From NCBI GenBank assembly GCA_013176395.1, contig JABMLP010000016.1, positions 744,001 through 808,000 of the forward strand: a stretch of DNA of 64,000 nt. The letters run 5' to 3'. The notes beneath the pieces were generated by a model. The model was not told the origin of the DNA and searched no databases. It saw only the letters and a list, made by a program, of their open reading frames with translations. The position numbers were made by a program, and so were the translations under genes. Shown here piece after piece: positions 10,951-22,874 of this stretch. Within the stretch, counting starts at the first letter, position 1, and the number at the start of each line of letters is the position of its first letter. Source of the DNA: Venturia oleaginea. Taxonomy: Eukaryota > Ascomycota > Dothideomycetes > Venturiales > Venturiaceae.

Positions 10951-12712
10951 GATGAGGTGAGGTGGCTGGATATTAGTTGGAGGCCGCAGCCCTGTGTAAA
11001 AGAAGACTTTTCTTATACTGACAGGGGCTAACTACTAGTACAACACCCTTGTAACGGCGTACCACGATCCACGATATACTGACTCTTCACTCTACCTATA
11101 ATGATGACCCGGTCGGCGACTCCAGGTCGGCGAACATGCCACAGACATGAAAGGATGCAAAATCCATCTTCGAGTATATCCAGGTGTATCTCGGCCTTTG
11201 AACATAGTCTCACGCAGTTTTTTCACTCCAACGCGTTCTTTGTGAAAGTAATCGCGTCTTACGCAAGATGAAGACTTTTCAAGTGCGTCGATAACGCCTT
11301 CTGCCGCAGCCGATATCGGAGGTCTCGCTTACCAAAGCCCAATTCGCTTTCGCTCCTCGGATGGGACATTCACAACAACATCGACAATTTGTGCGAGATT
11401 TGTGAAGATTGTGATTTCGCCGAGGCAACGGGAAAGAAGATGGGGCCTATCAATCGCATAGATCAGCTTGTCTTAGTGGCCTCGATTGCTGAACGTGCCC
11501 GCGCCGCAGCTGTTTGTGCCGCCGACACAGAAGCTTGGCCGGTTACTGTGAGGATGAGGAGGGAGCTTGGATTGACAAGTTACATGATGCCCGAAAAGGC
11601 TTGAAATGATTTGCTAAGTGCTCTTCCACGCTTGTTCATGGGGTAGTTACTTCCACGCTGCGTATACCTGACTCAGAGTATCAACTGGATCGTCGAATGG
11701 AAAGACTGACACAGAATCTGCTGTTGGGGACGAAAAGACCAGCCCTTGTGCACGAGAGAAAGTGTTTACATGTCTCAAGTGGTGATAGAGCCGGCCGGGA
11801 GCTGCTGGAATCATGCAAGTAGAAGCTTCGCATAATCAATCCAAAGAGATGTTCATGTCGCACTCGAATCATACGATATATCGCGTTCCAATCGCTTGCC
11901 GCATTTCTTCGATTGCTTGCTCTCCGATAGTCTCGAGCATCTAGAATTGCTCCTTTCTTCTTTTGACGGTCCTGGCTTCGAGCCTGAGCTCGCCTCTGCG
12001 AGTTTGCTGAGAGTGTCCAACTCTAATATGATTATGGTTGGAGGGCATCGTCCCACGTCTATTCGTCGTTGATAGATTTCGTCAAGGTAGGGATGAATGG
12101 AAGGGAAGGAAGAAACTTGTCAAAAGGTCCCCAATTTGCTATGCTGGTAGCATCGGCCGCAAGCTGATGCGAGCTGAGCCGCACGAGTCAAGGAACGATA
12201 TGAAATCATTTTATCACGAACCCCTCCGAGCTAACACAGATCTTGACACAGCTTTTCATCCTTGGTGAAGAGAACAGCATTGAGACGAGCATGCCGTTAT
12301 GTATTTCCGTCCAAACCCACACCTCTTTCGTGCGGCTAAGATGCAAGCCCGAAGAACTTATCAGATTCTCCAATCATAGCGCCGCATCTCAACATGAGTT
12401 CTCGAAATCGCACGCCAAAAGGCAAGCGGTCCCGCGTCTAGAAGGATTCCTGCCTTTCTTCGTCTTCATTTGACCTTCCCAATCTTCTCTAGGACTGCAT
12501 TTATGACGGCATACGCTCACCGCGTGCCCGGGATATGGATTGTGAATAGTTGTTGAGCTTCACGGAGCTCCAGCCACTGCGGTCATGGCATTGGCTAATT
12601 CAGTTCGGTTGTACCTGATTGTAGAGCTACTTTGTCGTAGCAGTTCGCAGGTGTCTTCAAATAGCTGATGGTCCCGCAGATCGTCTTTAAGGTAAGCATT
12701 ATCACCGACACC
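10951..12712. other. intergenic, no supported gene
   Basis: The stretch lies between the divergent SQR and RNase T2 genes, so it holds both promoters. A 71-codon open frame at 11389-11604 starts with TTG and has no family features. I see no RNA gene or repeat. Confidence 0.45.
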
Positions 12713-13869
12713 ATGAAGCTCTCTACCACACTCTCGGGTGCGATCCTAGCTGGGACGACTACCGCCTCGCTATACGGATACAGCAACCTCAATCATAGTT
12801 GCGTTTTGAGTACGTGCTATCTTTCACATTGTAATCATTGATACTCATTGTACCAGATCCACAACTGCTTTCCTGCTCCACGCCACTCCTGGCTGCTAAT
12901 GCATCTCGCGTCTATGACGCCTGTTGTAGTGAGACATATGGTGGTCTCCTTTTGAGTACTCAGTTCTGGAACACCTACACTGGCCTGGAATCTCAGGGTC
13001 AAAAACTGCCTGCAAACCAATGGACGCTCCATGGACTTTGGCCAGATCATTGCAACGAAAGCTACACTCAATACTGCGATCTGAACCGCCAATACGATCC
13101 AACACCAAGCCCGAACACGACCAATGGACTGCGAAATGGTAGGTCAATGGCATAGACGATTGCTTGCTTTACTAAATCCTGGACAGGAACTGTGGTCCCG
13201 CCTTGGAGGGGGCCAAATATTGGAACTTTTCTTCAGGCCTTGGGGAAGCTTGATCTGATAGCCTGGATGAACCGATACTGGATCAATCAAGGAGCTCCTA
13301 ATACCGACTTCTGGTAACTCCTACGAGATCCAAAAATCGAGCAGATACTAACATGGTCAAGGGGCCACGAATTCTCGAAGCACGGAACGTGCTTTTCAAC
13401 GTTTGATGTCCCATGCTACGGCCCATCATACGTCAACCACTCTGATGTGGTTGACTTCTTCGACACTGCTATCCTTTATTACAATCGCTTACCAACTTAC
13501 GGCTGGCTCTCCGCTGCCAACATCCGCCCATCCAACTCGACGAACTACACCTTATCCGACATGCAGACGGCTTTGCGTAGGGGCTACGGTGCCGTTCCCT
13601 ACCTTGGCTGCTCAGGGCCACGCTACAACACCACGACTGCTGGCCGGGGCTCCAATGATACCGGTTTCACGGTGCTCAGTGAAACCTGGTATTACTTTAA
13701 TGTAAGTCGACTGGATCCTGCAAGCGACTGTTGCTAATTGAATTAGGTCTATGGGCGACCACAGGAAGGGATATGGGTACCGAGAAACGCGTCTGGAAGC
13801 TTGAGTAATTGTGCACAGGCACCAAGAGCAGTCCGATATCTTCAAAGGACGCCATCGTCTGTTCGGTGA
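12713..13869 (+). CDS. secreted ribonuclease T2
   Basis: Five exons (12713-12809, 12857-13138, 13187-13313, 13362-13701, 13747-13869) give 322 residues; introns are 45-48 nt. Residues 1 to about 20 form a signal peptide. Both T2 catalytic segments are intact: NQWTLHGLWPDHC (CAS I, first catalytic His) and GHEFSKHGTCF (CAS II, Glu, Lys, His). Many Cys (for example in CSTPLLAANASRVYDACC) suggest the usual disulfides, and several N-glycosylation sites (NES, NHS, NST, NTT) are present. The enzyme cleaves single-stranded RNA through a 2',3'-cyclic phosphate and acts outside the cell or in the vacuole. Exon joins restore uninterrupted family sequence at every boundary, including FW|GHEF inside the second active-site segment. 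In plant-associated fungi such enzymes may be nutritional or toxic to hosts; that is inference. Confidence 0.92.
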
Positions 13870-15179
13870 GGGTAAAGTCAAGACACGATCAAGCCGGATA
13901 AAATAATAATAATTAACTTAATATAAGTAATGTTAACATATAATGAGTATAAATCATGTGAGCTTCTTGTTGTGGTTATTATTGTGCTGATATCCGCTCT
14001 CTACTGCCGTTTTCTCCAGCCGCCAGTCGAAGCCAGCACCTTTACCGGTAAATGTGTTCGAACTTCGGCCGAAAGAAAGCGGATGTCCGAGGCGCCAAGC
14101 AAGATGATCAATGGAATACTATGTTAGCCACTCTGCTGAGGCCACACACAGCGGCGCTTAATGCCAGCGGAACGTCGGCACATGGACGGGCTATCTCCGA
14201 ACGCCGGTCCAACGGTTTGTCCGTTCCTCGCCTCGCCGTTCACGCGCCCACGTCTCGATGTACGATTTCCAGTCCTTGGCTCCTTGCTTCCGCTTTGCTC
14301 TTCAACCACCAAATTTGCATCATCGACTCCGAGAGCCTGCAACACATCGCGCCCCGTCTTATCGCAATGCTGGACAACGAAAACTGTCGCGTGCAGTCAG
14401 CAACGCCCCTAGATGCAACCTCGATGCGATCATCGGAACTTCATCACCAGTCATCCATTTTAATCGTGTATTCGGATGCCGGCGCTTTGGTAGCGCTGTG
14501 CGGATCTTGTCGCGGCAAGATGGATAATTCGTTGGCTTGGATACTTGGCTCCTGTTCTTGTCCGACTCACCTCTTCCTCAACCTGGGGAAAGTCATGGCT
14601 AACATGCTTGTTGGCTGTAAAGCTGGCGCCAAGCTCGACATGGCTCCTTGACTCGCTTCCATCTCATACTTCCCACATCAGCAGGTCGCTGACAAGCCAT
14701 GTACTTCGTCATATCACAAGTCTTTGTTCCTGATGTTTCGGCTGCCTTGCTGACAAGTTTGACTGAAGTAGCCATTACAAATCACTGTCTTGAGCAAGTG
14801 GTGTAGTAACCTGCTTGTTTAAATCATCTACTTCGTCGCCATCACCCATCGCCTTCTGCCTTTCCCGCCCCTCACCATTTTCGTTGTAGTGTACTTCTCT
14901 TGGTGTCGCGTGCTTCCTTCCTCCACATCGATCCGCGAGGCTCCGAAGCAGCAGACAATTCCCGGCTCGCAAACCCATACAAGGAAAGCGGGCTTTAGAC
15001 ACTCCGTCGGTCAAGTTATCTCGCCGCCATTTCATTCCAAGCTGTGGACCCATTTTCTTTGACATTCCCTAAATCTAACCTACGTCCTGCTTTCTCACGC
15101 CACATTCTGTGTCTTTCTATAACATCCTTCAGATCCTTATTGCTGCCAACAAACCAAATCGACGTCACCTATCGCCGCT
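13870..15179. other. intergenic, no supported gene
   Basis: An AT-rich patch lies at about 13898-13950, just after the RNase T2 stop. A 199-codon frame at 14052-14651 opens with ATG but has no motif and overlaps competing frames on both strands, so it is not called. The end of the stretch is the promoter of the PAP2-family gene. Confidence 0.4.
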
Positions 15180-16581
15180 ATGGGTGGTCTCGGCGCGGTA
15201 CTGGAGCCCGCCATCGTGGTTGGTCTGCTATTTGGTGGAACATGGATCAACCGGAACAAGAATTACAACTTCACGTGGCGAGGCAGATCGCGACCACAGC
15301 CGCCGAGAAGTTCGACCGACGAAGAAAACATTCCAGAGAGTCCAGGATCGTGGACTACCGACGATGCGCTTCTCCAAGAAAAATCAAGTTCAGACTTGCT
15401 GAATCCAGATAATGCACAAGCAAAATGGCAAACGCGAGAACTGAAGCTTTTTGGGTTCTCGAAATCGGTTCTCACGCCAAACTCGCGAGCCTTTGAAAAC
15501 TCGCGATTCAGTCGCATCGTCAAGAAAATGCCTTTCATTCAGGAGGTCTGGTACTGGGGGCTGATCTATTGGGTATGTGTATGACAGCCTCTTCGTAGAA
15601 TATATAGCTAATAGCACCAAGGTCTACCAGCTAGGTAGAGCATTTACTGCCGTCACCCTCGTCGAAGGAACCGTCCACGTCGCACGAAAACACGCCCTCC
15701 AAGTAATCGAGCTCGAACAATTCCTCCATATATTCTGGGAAATACCAATCCAGCAATTCTTCCTTCAACATCCCTCCGCCATGACGTGGATAAACAGGAT
15801 ATACTCCTTCATCCACATCCCAGGCACCATCCTCTTCCTCGTCTGGCTCTACAACTACACCTCTACAACTCCATCCTCAACACCACTCCCTCCCACCCCA
15901 CACAAAACCACATTAGCAGGCCCACGCTTATTCGAGGCAAGAAGAAGAACAATGGCAACGTGTAACCTGATCGCCTTCATCGTATTCACAATATGGCCCT
16001 GCATGCCCCCCCGCCTCCTCTCCGATCCAACATTCAAAGGATCATCAGCCCCCCTAGCCCAAAGCTACGGTTTCATCGACACAGTCCACGGCAACGGTGG
16101 CGAAGGAAGCGTCTGGACCCAAAACAAATTCTGCAACCAGTACGCCGCCATGCCCTCCCCCCATTTCGGCTACTCCCTCCTCATCGGCCTCACTATCCTT
16201 TCTATCCCTCTCACCTCCGACTCGACAACTCAAACCGGGCATCGCAGATCCTCAAGCGGAAATCTGAGTATCAGTTTCAAGGGATCGAGATTGAATATTC
16301 CGTATCCGCATTGGAAGAGGGCTGCTTGTGTTGTGCTTGGGGTTGCGTATCCGTTTACGATTTTGGTGGCTATTATTGCGACGGCGAATCATTTTATTCT
16401 TGATGCTGTGGCTGGAGCGATGGTTTGTGGGGTTGCTTGGTGGGGGAATGGGATTCTTCTTAATTTGTTGCCGCTGGAGGATTGGTTTTTGTATTTTTGC
16501 GGGTTTGCGTTTACGGAGAGGGGGGTTGAAGGTGAGGAGGTGAGGGGGGAGAAGAGTGAGGGGTATTTTGGACGGGAGTGA
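15180..16581 (+). CDS. PAP2-superfamily / Aur1-like integral membrane protein
   Basis: Exons 15180-15572 and 15622-16581 (49-nt intron) give 450 residues. The protein has an N-terminal hydrophobic segment (GAVLEPAIVVGLLFGGTW), a charged linker of about 100 residues and then about six membrane segments. Near the end are two blocks typical of the PAP2_3/Aur1-type phosphatase-transferase fold: MPSPHFGYSLLIGLTI, with the catalytic-region His, and ATANHFILDAVAGAM, with the second His. The expected luminal sequence PCMPPRLLSD also occurs. Relatives transfer or hydrolyse phospho-headgroups on lipids; inositolphosphorylceramide synthase Aur1 is the best-known. This fungal clade is not Aur1 itself and the substrate is unknown. 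Intron removal joins LIYW to VYQLGRAF in a membrane helix. Confidence 0.8.
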
Positions 16582-16605
16582 GGGTTTAGTTGGTGTCTTT
16601 GGATT

Positions 16606-16653
16606 CGGACATGGACATGGATATGGATATGAATATGGATATGGATATGGATT
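16606..16653 (+). repeat. (ATGGAT/ATGGAC)n hexanucleotide microsatellite
   Basis: About eight imperfect copies of the hexamer ATGGAT/ATGGAC/ATGAAT lie 25 bp after the PAP2 stop codon, probably in the 3' UTR. A short related run (GATATGGACGTGGATATGGA) occurs at 62841-62860. Confidence 0.85.
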
Positions 16654-16856
16654 GGCGGATACCCCGGCATATTTCCGTTTCCTATTCCTCGGAGTATGAG
16701 GTGGGTTTTGGCCAACTACGACTGACTACACTTGATAGGAAATGGGATGAACACACACATCAACATCAACGATTAAATCCGGGAACAAGAAATCTTCTTT
16801 AAGGTAATACCAAAATTTTTCATCCTCACCCAATCAATCATAATATAATATATCTG

Positions 16857-16884
16857 CCTTTTCCTCTTCCTCTTCCTCTTCCTA
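16857..16884 (+). repeat. (TTCCTC)n pyrimidine hexanucleotide repeat
   Basis: A short tract of CCTTTTCCTC followed by repeated TTCCTC units forms an all-pyrimidine run between the convergent PAP2 and CorA genes. Confidence 0.75.
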
Positions 16885-17600
16885 CAAAGGTATTCCGGCC
16901 AGTTACAGATTCAGTGTGTATACTTCTTCTAAAGTTGGCTACCTCCGTTAGTCTAAGCCATACCCAGCCTATCACAAAGCACGCACCTAACCTACCCACC
17001 GTTTCGACATCAAAATCATCATCATCCCATGTCCATTACCTCAATGGATTCCTCATCGCCCTTGAAAACCCATTTCTCGTATAGAATAAATCGATCCGTA
17101 CACCGATTCAATACATGACTCATCTCCGAAAGAAAATTTGGGAATGCATAGGACTCGGTTTCAGTGGTAAAGGCGATCGATGGATCTATTCAAGCTTGTC
17201 GTTTGGAGAGACTTGCCATAATGATGAACCGTAGCTCGGACCCGTCGCGCGCTGATATTTTTTCCTACTAATAGCTGTAGGATAACCCAAGCGCGGCGGC
17301 TATACATTTTCGACGTTCGACTTGGATCTATGCCTACAATATTCAAAATCACCGAACCCTGTAAACGAGAAAACATGTCATCGTAATCATTACTACTTAC
17401 TGACGCTGAACCGAAGCCAACAAGGCTAGCCTACCTATCAAAGCCCAACGAGCAGTCTTCAATCGACATGCGATTATCTCAACTCTTCACACTCGACTCC
17501 GAGGTATCCTATCCGCACACCAAACGCCACGCCAAATCGTCAAAATGATAAAGGCAAAAAACCACACCCCATTTCCCGCGGAAATATCCAAACATCAAAT
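16885..17600. other. intergenic between convergent genes
   Basis: This is 3' flanking DNA of the PAP2 and CorA-type genes. Only short frames without motifs are present. Confidence 0.5.
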
Positions 17601-19823
17601 TTACACCTCATTCTTACCAACCTCCCTAGAACGCCGACTCCTCGCTGAAACAGGAACAGATCTCCTATTCCGCGTGCCACCTCGAATCTGTTGTACCCCT
17701 CTCGCCCTCTTCTGCCGAAAGATCCACCATTGCTGTCCCTTGCGCTTGAACCAGCGGTTGAGGGTAGGGTGACTGTGACACAACATTGATTAGCCCAGAT
17801 TACCATCTAGACGCAGGAGAACAGGGGCAAACTCACAGAAGAACACAAATAGTAGCAAACATAACCGGTGCCGTAATCTTCCAAAAATAAGCATCGCTAT
17901 GTTTGATAGCAGCAAACTGCTCGAAATTCATTCCGAAATAACCAGTCAAGAAGGTGAGGGGTAAGAAGAAAATCGTCACGGTCGTAAGGGTTCGCATGCT
18001 TTCGTTTTGGGTAGCGCCCATTTGGTTGAAAAGGAGGTCAATCATGTCTCCCACAGTCCTGCGCATGATGTCGAGTTTCGACACGATCATGAGACAGTGA
18101 TCTTCCACGTCGCCGAGGTAAGTATTTGTGAGTGGACTTATGGAGACAGACGAGGCAACAAGACGACCGGCTTTGTTGGTTCCCAATCCGACGACAGGAT
18201 CGTTACGATGGTCGCGGAGGGCAGCGATGATATTGGCGACGGGCTGCATGTTATTTCTGAGAATGGCGAGTTCGGACGAAAGGATATACAGGGATTTGGA
18301 ATTCTCGATGTCGGGATCGGTGAGGACGTCTACTTCGAGTTCGCCCATTGTGTCTTCGTAGGCTGAGATGACAGGCATGGCGAGATCGATGATGGCGTCC
18401 ATGACGGCTTGGACTAGCATTGAGGCATCGGCGCTGCGGCGTAGGATTGTATCGACTGTTTCTAGACGTTTCAAGATTGGGCCTTCAATGTCGTCGGCGG
18501 AGTGCTCGAAGAAACAGATAACTGTGTTGTCAGCTGTGATGAAGATGGATACCTGCTCTACGCTCACGGCGAGATCTCTCTTTGTGAGCATCGAGTTGCG
18601 TTCCATGTAAATCGTTCTCTCAAAATTAGCTCCTCCTCGATAGCGCTGCAGGGTTCTGTAAGGAGATGGCGGCGGATAATTCAACGATGCTAAGTTGTGA
18701 CCTCCACCGAAGCCCATATCATGCTTTTGATCCTCGAACTTTTGGGTTGGTGAAGGAGGAAGAGGCTTGCCATAGGCGTCTTCGGGTTCTCCAAATAGCC
18801 ATCTCCGCCAAGCTGGAAGCTTCTTGTGACTCTTTCCATCAGTGATCTCGTGGCACTCGTTGTTTAAATCGGCGTCTTCCCTCTTGGTACGGATGAGCTT
18901 TTGAAGCGTCAAGAGAACTTGAAAGTTTGGTTAGTGAAGTGAGCTGGGCAAAAGCTTGACTGTGATTGCCAAGATACAGATAAAAGAAGTCGATGGACAA
19001 GATACGGTACAAAGAATGTACACAGTAATGACTGGAATGCGCACAGGCGATAATGGCAGCACATAGCTTACGTCATCGCAAATATCATGCCGGATTTGCG
19101 CAGCAATGCGATGCCCAATAGAAGTGTCTGGTATTCGAGTTCTGTGTACATTCGCATATCCGTATATAGACACTCAACATAAGATAAGGAGAAGGACCTA
19201 CTAAAAGCGTGGTCCGAATACCAATCGGCCTTTGTCCTCCCCCGAGTGTTCATGAGATCCTCAATCGCCAACCGATGTAGATTGTGTTTGTTGCCCAATT
19301 CCTTGATGACATCCCAGCTGAGACCATTGACATTGATCCACCGGCAGGCTACCCAGTCCTCCCTTGGGTCCTTCAAGAATTCCACCAGACCTCCATTGTC
19401 CAACTCGTACTTTGACATGCGCTCATCGGAGAAATCGACGACTGTAATTTGGCATTCCTGCATCAAGCGATCGAAGTGCGCCTCGGGCTCTTTTGAGGTG
19501 TCGATGCCTGGCTCTGCTCCTGGCTCCTCCCAGTTTGGTCGCGATGGGCTATGGTAATTGCGGACAGTATTCTGCCGGGTGGGTCGTCTATGTAAAGATT
19601 CCGAGAGCGACGAAGCACTGCTGTGAGATCTTCCCCTTTCCATGCTGGAAGTATTTCCTCGATGGATGTAATTGGGTGAGCTAAGAGTGCTGTGTCTTCG
19701 TGGTGCTGGAGAAGGGTTTTCGAGACTGAATCTGTTGATGCTGGGTGCGGCCTGTGTCGCCGGAGGATTCCTCGACCTCGAAGATTGGAAGTCGCGAATG
19801 CGAATATCACCACTGTCGGGCAT
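17601..19823 (-). CDS. CorA-family divalent metal ion (Mg2+) transporter
   Basis: Exons on the minus strand are 19202-19823, 17837-18917 and 17601-17772, giving 624 residues from MPDSGDIRIRDFQSS. The frame is open 5' of this ATG, but that extension is low complexity. A Ser/Arg-rich tail of about 130 residues leads into the CorA cytosolic domain: WVACRWINVNGLSWDVI and LHRLAIEDLMNTRGRTKADW. Long helices follow (YEDTMGELEVDVLTDPDI). The membrane end carries the diagnostic loop YFGMNF after TIFFLPLTFLTGY, then a second helix. The last exon supplies a basic tail (RWFKRKGQQWWIFRQKRARG). Members form pentameric Mg2+ channels in the plasma, vacuolar or mitochondrial membrane; this one resembles fungal Alr/Mnr2-type proteins, and the location is not determinable. 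The 284-nt first intron is long for this genome; its 3' end has ACTAAC before the acceptor. Confidence 0.85.
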
Positions 19824-19943
19824 GGTGCGAAAACAACACGGTCTTGCTAGTGTGAATAGGGAGGGAATTGAACGCCGGGAATGCGTGCTGTAGCCATTCC
19901 AGGTTGTCGCTCTGGATTGGTAAGGAAACCGATGGATTCCCGT

Positions 19944-19970
19944 GGTACTGGGACTGGGACTGGGACTGGC
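19944..19970 (+). repeat. (GGGACT)n short tandem repeat
   Basis: About four copies of the hexamer (TACTGGGACTGGGACTGGGA and onward) lie just upstream of the CorA-type gene start. Confidence 0.8.
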
Positions 19971-20444
19971 TTTGACAGCTGCTGAGCTGATGACGACCGA
20001 CACGCTGAATAGTGTAGATGTGCGCGTGGAATAGGATAGCGTATGGGAGGCCACCGAGGCCATGAATATGAATACTCGTACAATACCGAGCCTGATCACG
20101 CAAATACAAATACACGCCGTGTTATTATCGCCTGCAGAGTCGGACGGGTTGGGCAGACACTGACCGCCATTGGTAGCCGGGGCCGGGTCTGGATTGTTAG
20201 CAGTCCCCTCTGGTCGGTTGACAATTGACAAGCTTCTAGCGCTGATGACAATCTCAACGTCAACGTCCGGCCAGCGTAGGACCACAGTAGAAGGATGCTT
20301 GAAGCCCAGACAAATTGGGACCTGGAGATTGTAATATATATGGGATGCAATGTAATCATGTAATTTCTGCTGGCTGCATAAATGGCATTAAATCAGTTTC
20401 ACCTGCAGGGTAGCCGCCAATGAAGTCTTGGTACGCCTCTCACT

Positions 20445-20474
20445 CTGCACTGGCACTGGCACTGGCACTGGCAT
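20445..20474 (+). repeat. (GGCACT)n short tandem repeat
   Basis: About five copies of the hexamer CTGGCA are seen in the region upstream of samB. Confidence 0.8.
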
Positions 20475-21086
20475 TCTCCTCACACTTAACATCCACCCTC
20501 ACCACACTCCGCCAACAACTCTTCACTCCAAAAACCATAATACCATCCATCTGAACACGTCTATCCATCGCCAGATAGACTCCTACCAAAACATACCGTA
20601 CACAACAGCATACCTCATTCTATGGCCTGAAAGTCCCATCCATTCGTGACTTTGACGCCCGAGAGGAGTTCCCAGACGGCCTGCCACATCCCGACGACGC
20701 CTTAAGACCTGTCCGGATTCCCGCCGGATTCCCGCAGGATTGCCCATCGCAACACTTTCTCACTCGAGAAATCGTGTGCGAGGCCAAAGAGTAGTCAAGG
20801 TCACGCTTCGCCGAGACAGCTGTGAGCATTCTCCCTGCCACCAATACCTGCATCCGCCGTGCCACCCAGACTCGGTCACAAGCGATCGATTGGCTGTTGG
20901 CAGATTACTGGAAGGAAATAGTCCAAAAGTCACTGTCGGCCTTCCTGTTTGTCTCTCGTCGCCCTCCAGAACAATCCAACTTCGGGTGCTAATCGCCGCC
21001 ATACAGCCATTGCCATCACGGTCGTCCTAGTGTGTCCTGCCGAGCGCCCTTTCATACGGAAACTCACCTGAGCGTACTTCATCACC

Positions 21087-22874
21087 ATGAGGGAGGTCAA
21101 TTTTAGCATTCCGAATGCCAACAAGGCGTCGGTGGGCATCACCACCGCTCTATATGACCGTCGTGCCCTCGACTGCACTTCGACTTTGCCACTCATCAAT
21201 TCGTTGAACAACTTGGCCTATCTTACAACTTCATCCGCCCGGATAAGAGATATTCTGACTGTCGATGGCGGTGTCGAGAGGCTGGTCTGCATACTAAAAG
21301 AGGGTCGTCTGAGCAAGGAGATGATGGACTGCTGGAAGTGGAACCTTGCTTTCCAATGCGTTGTCAACATAGGAGTACGAGGGTCAGAAACAGTGCGGAC
21401 AAGAGTCGTTGAAGCGGATATGGTCCCTGTAATCGCCACTATCCTCGACAATTACATCAAAGTCATCGACAAGTGTCGAGAAAAGGCCGATGCCGAGTAC
21501 AAGCGGAACAAATCAGCATCTCGTCCCCCATCTCACAGTTTCTTCCAACGCGCCGATCAGCTTCTTGCTGTACACGCGAATGGGTTGGACAGGATCCGAA
21601 GACAGGCCCCGCCTCCAATCGACATTCCCGCGACGGCAGGAGACTCTGTCGAGGAGGCTACAATGGCATCATTCTCTTTAAGCTCTCCACCCGAGCGGAC
21701 CACATTTGCTCGCTCGCATCATCACAATCGCAGTACCGCGGAAACAAGGACAGCCCTTTTTGCTCCACACGTCCAAAGCACTCGATCATTTGCACCCCAG
21801 CCTCCAGTCACATCGGTGCCAGCCAATGCTCACAACTTCTCATTGCGTCCAGGGAGAGATACTGACCGGATCCCATCGATGTTGCCATCCGTCCCGGCAG
21901 CAGAGCTATCTCGGCCGGAGTCGCCTACAACGCCAAGCGCCCCAGGAAACCCTCACATCCATCTTCTCCGAAGACGGCCCGAGAGACGACCATCCATTCG
22001 CCATCAGCTGTCCATGTCGCAAGACTCGGACGAAGCTGCAGATGAGGCAGATGGTGATGCCAGCAACTCGGGCAACGTTTCGAATGATGAGGCCGTTGTG
22101 GGGATTGAGAGCGAGATCAACATGCAAGATGTCGTTGACCAGGATGCCATTATTGAATCGGGAGGATCACCCGTACAGCTGGACCCTCCGAATTCAGAAA
22201 CGGCCGAAGTCGATGCCTTCAGTCTAGCGCGTGCAGCCATCGAGAGCAGCATGGTCACGCCTACCAACAATCAGACTGCCCTCAACCTAACTATCTCACC
22301 CATACAGAACATAACACCTACACAACCTCTTCCAATCACAGTCAACCCTTACGCCCGTTATGCAACGGAGCGATCCATTTCATCCATGCCCAGGGACGAG
22401 GACGTTCTAATGTGCCTGCAACTCCTTGCCTACGTCTCCAAATACTGCAATTTGAGGTCATACTTTCAGCGATCGCATCTCGTGCCTAAGCTGAAGATCT
22501 CGTCATCGGAAATGGCCATGTTCGACGGAGACGTCGCGGCCAGCAACGCTGCTCCTGATGAAGAGCTCATCGAGGAGTATCTCCAGCCCGACGACTTCAA
22601 CATCTTCCCACTTGTTGAGAAGTTCACGGTCCACCATCATTCACAAGACATGCAATACTGGGCAGGCGTTGTGATGCGCAACCTGTGTCGCAAGGATGAC
22701 GCGAGAGGCGGCATTCGACAGTGCGCATACTACCAATGCGGAAAGTGGGAGGAGTTCGCTCGGCAATTCGCCAAATGCAGAAGATGCCGACGGACAAAGT
22801 ATTGCAGCAAGGAATGCCAAAAAAACGCGTGGATCTACCACCGACACTGGTGCGTTGCAGCAGCAGCGGCTTGA
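21087..22874 (+). CDS. samB: MYND-type zinc-finger protein SamB/Mub1
   Basis: A single exon encodes 595 residues. The start MREVNFSIPNANKASVGITT is diagnostic of SamB/Mub1. An armadillo-like helical part (about residues 30-150) is followed by a low-complexity Ser/Pro-rich middle and a conserved helical block (DEDVLMCLQLLAYVSKYCNL). The C-terminal MYND finger spans about residues 547-590: CAYYQC, CRRCRRTKYC, CSKEC and H-x3-C ligands. The yeast homologue Mub1 partners the E3 ligase Ubr2 to degrade Rpn4. In Aspergillus, samB affects hyphal growth polarity and the timing of development. Length and domain order match the family. A role in ubiquitin-dependent control is inferred from homology. Confidence 0.93.
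   Translation: MREVNFSIPNANKASVGITTALYDRRALDCTSTLPLINSLNNLAYLTTSSARIRDILTVDGGVERLVCILKEGRLSKEMMDCWKWNLAFQCVVNIGVRGSETVRTRVVEADMVPVIATILDNYIKVIDKCREKADAEYKRNKSASRPPSHSFFQRADQLLAVHANGLDRIRRQAPPPIDIPATAGDSVEEATMASFSLSSPPERTTFARSHHHNRSTAETRTALFAPHVQSTRSFAPQPPVTSVPANAHNFSLRPGRDTDRIPSMLPSVPAAELSRPESPTTPSAPGNPHIHLLRRRPERRPSIRHQLSMSQDSDEAADEADGDASNSGNVSNDEAVVGIESEINMQDVVDQDAIIESGGSPVQLDPPNSETAEVDAFSLARAAIESSMVTPTNNQTALNLTISPIQNITPTQPLPITVNPYARYATERSISSMPRDEDVLMCLQLLAYVSKYCNLRSYFQRSHLVPKLKISSSEMAMFDGDVAASNAAPDEELIEEYLQPDDFNIFPLVEKFTVHHHSQDMQYWAGVVMRNLCRKDDARGGIRQCAYYQCGKWEEFARQFAKCRRCRRTKYCSKECQKNAWIYHRHWCVAAAAA

Larger units (their letters stand above)
19824..21086. promoter_or_regulatory. divergent promoter region with hexanucleotide repeats
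   Basis: This 1.26-kb gap separates the divergent CorA-type and samB genes and must hold both promoters. Two short hexamer tracts flank it. GGGACT repeats lie at about 19944-19970 and GGCACT repeats at about 20445-20474. No protein gene is supported; open frames on the minus strand are upstream extensions of the CorA frame. Confidence 0.45.

Noticed and set aside
11389..11604. 71-codon frame with Cys-rich start (CEICEDCDF)
   Set aside because: It begins with TTG, has no upstream exon that joins in frame and no recognisable domain.
14052..14651. 199-codon plus-strand frame between the RNase T2 and PAP2 genes
   Set aside because: It has no motif, signal peptide or membrane segment, overlaps long frames on the other strand and other phases, and shows no intron-bounded extension.
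16600..16715. (His-Ile)n peptide-coding repeat on the minus strand
   Set aside because: This is the reverse reading of the ATGGAT microsatellite in the PAP2 3' flank, not a protein gene.
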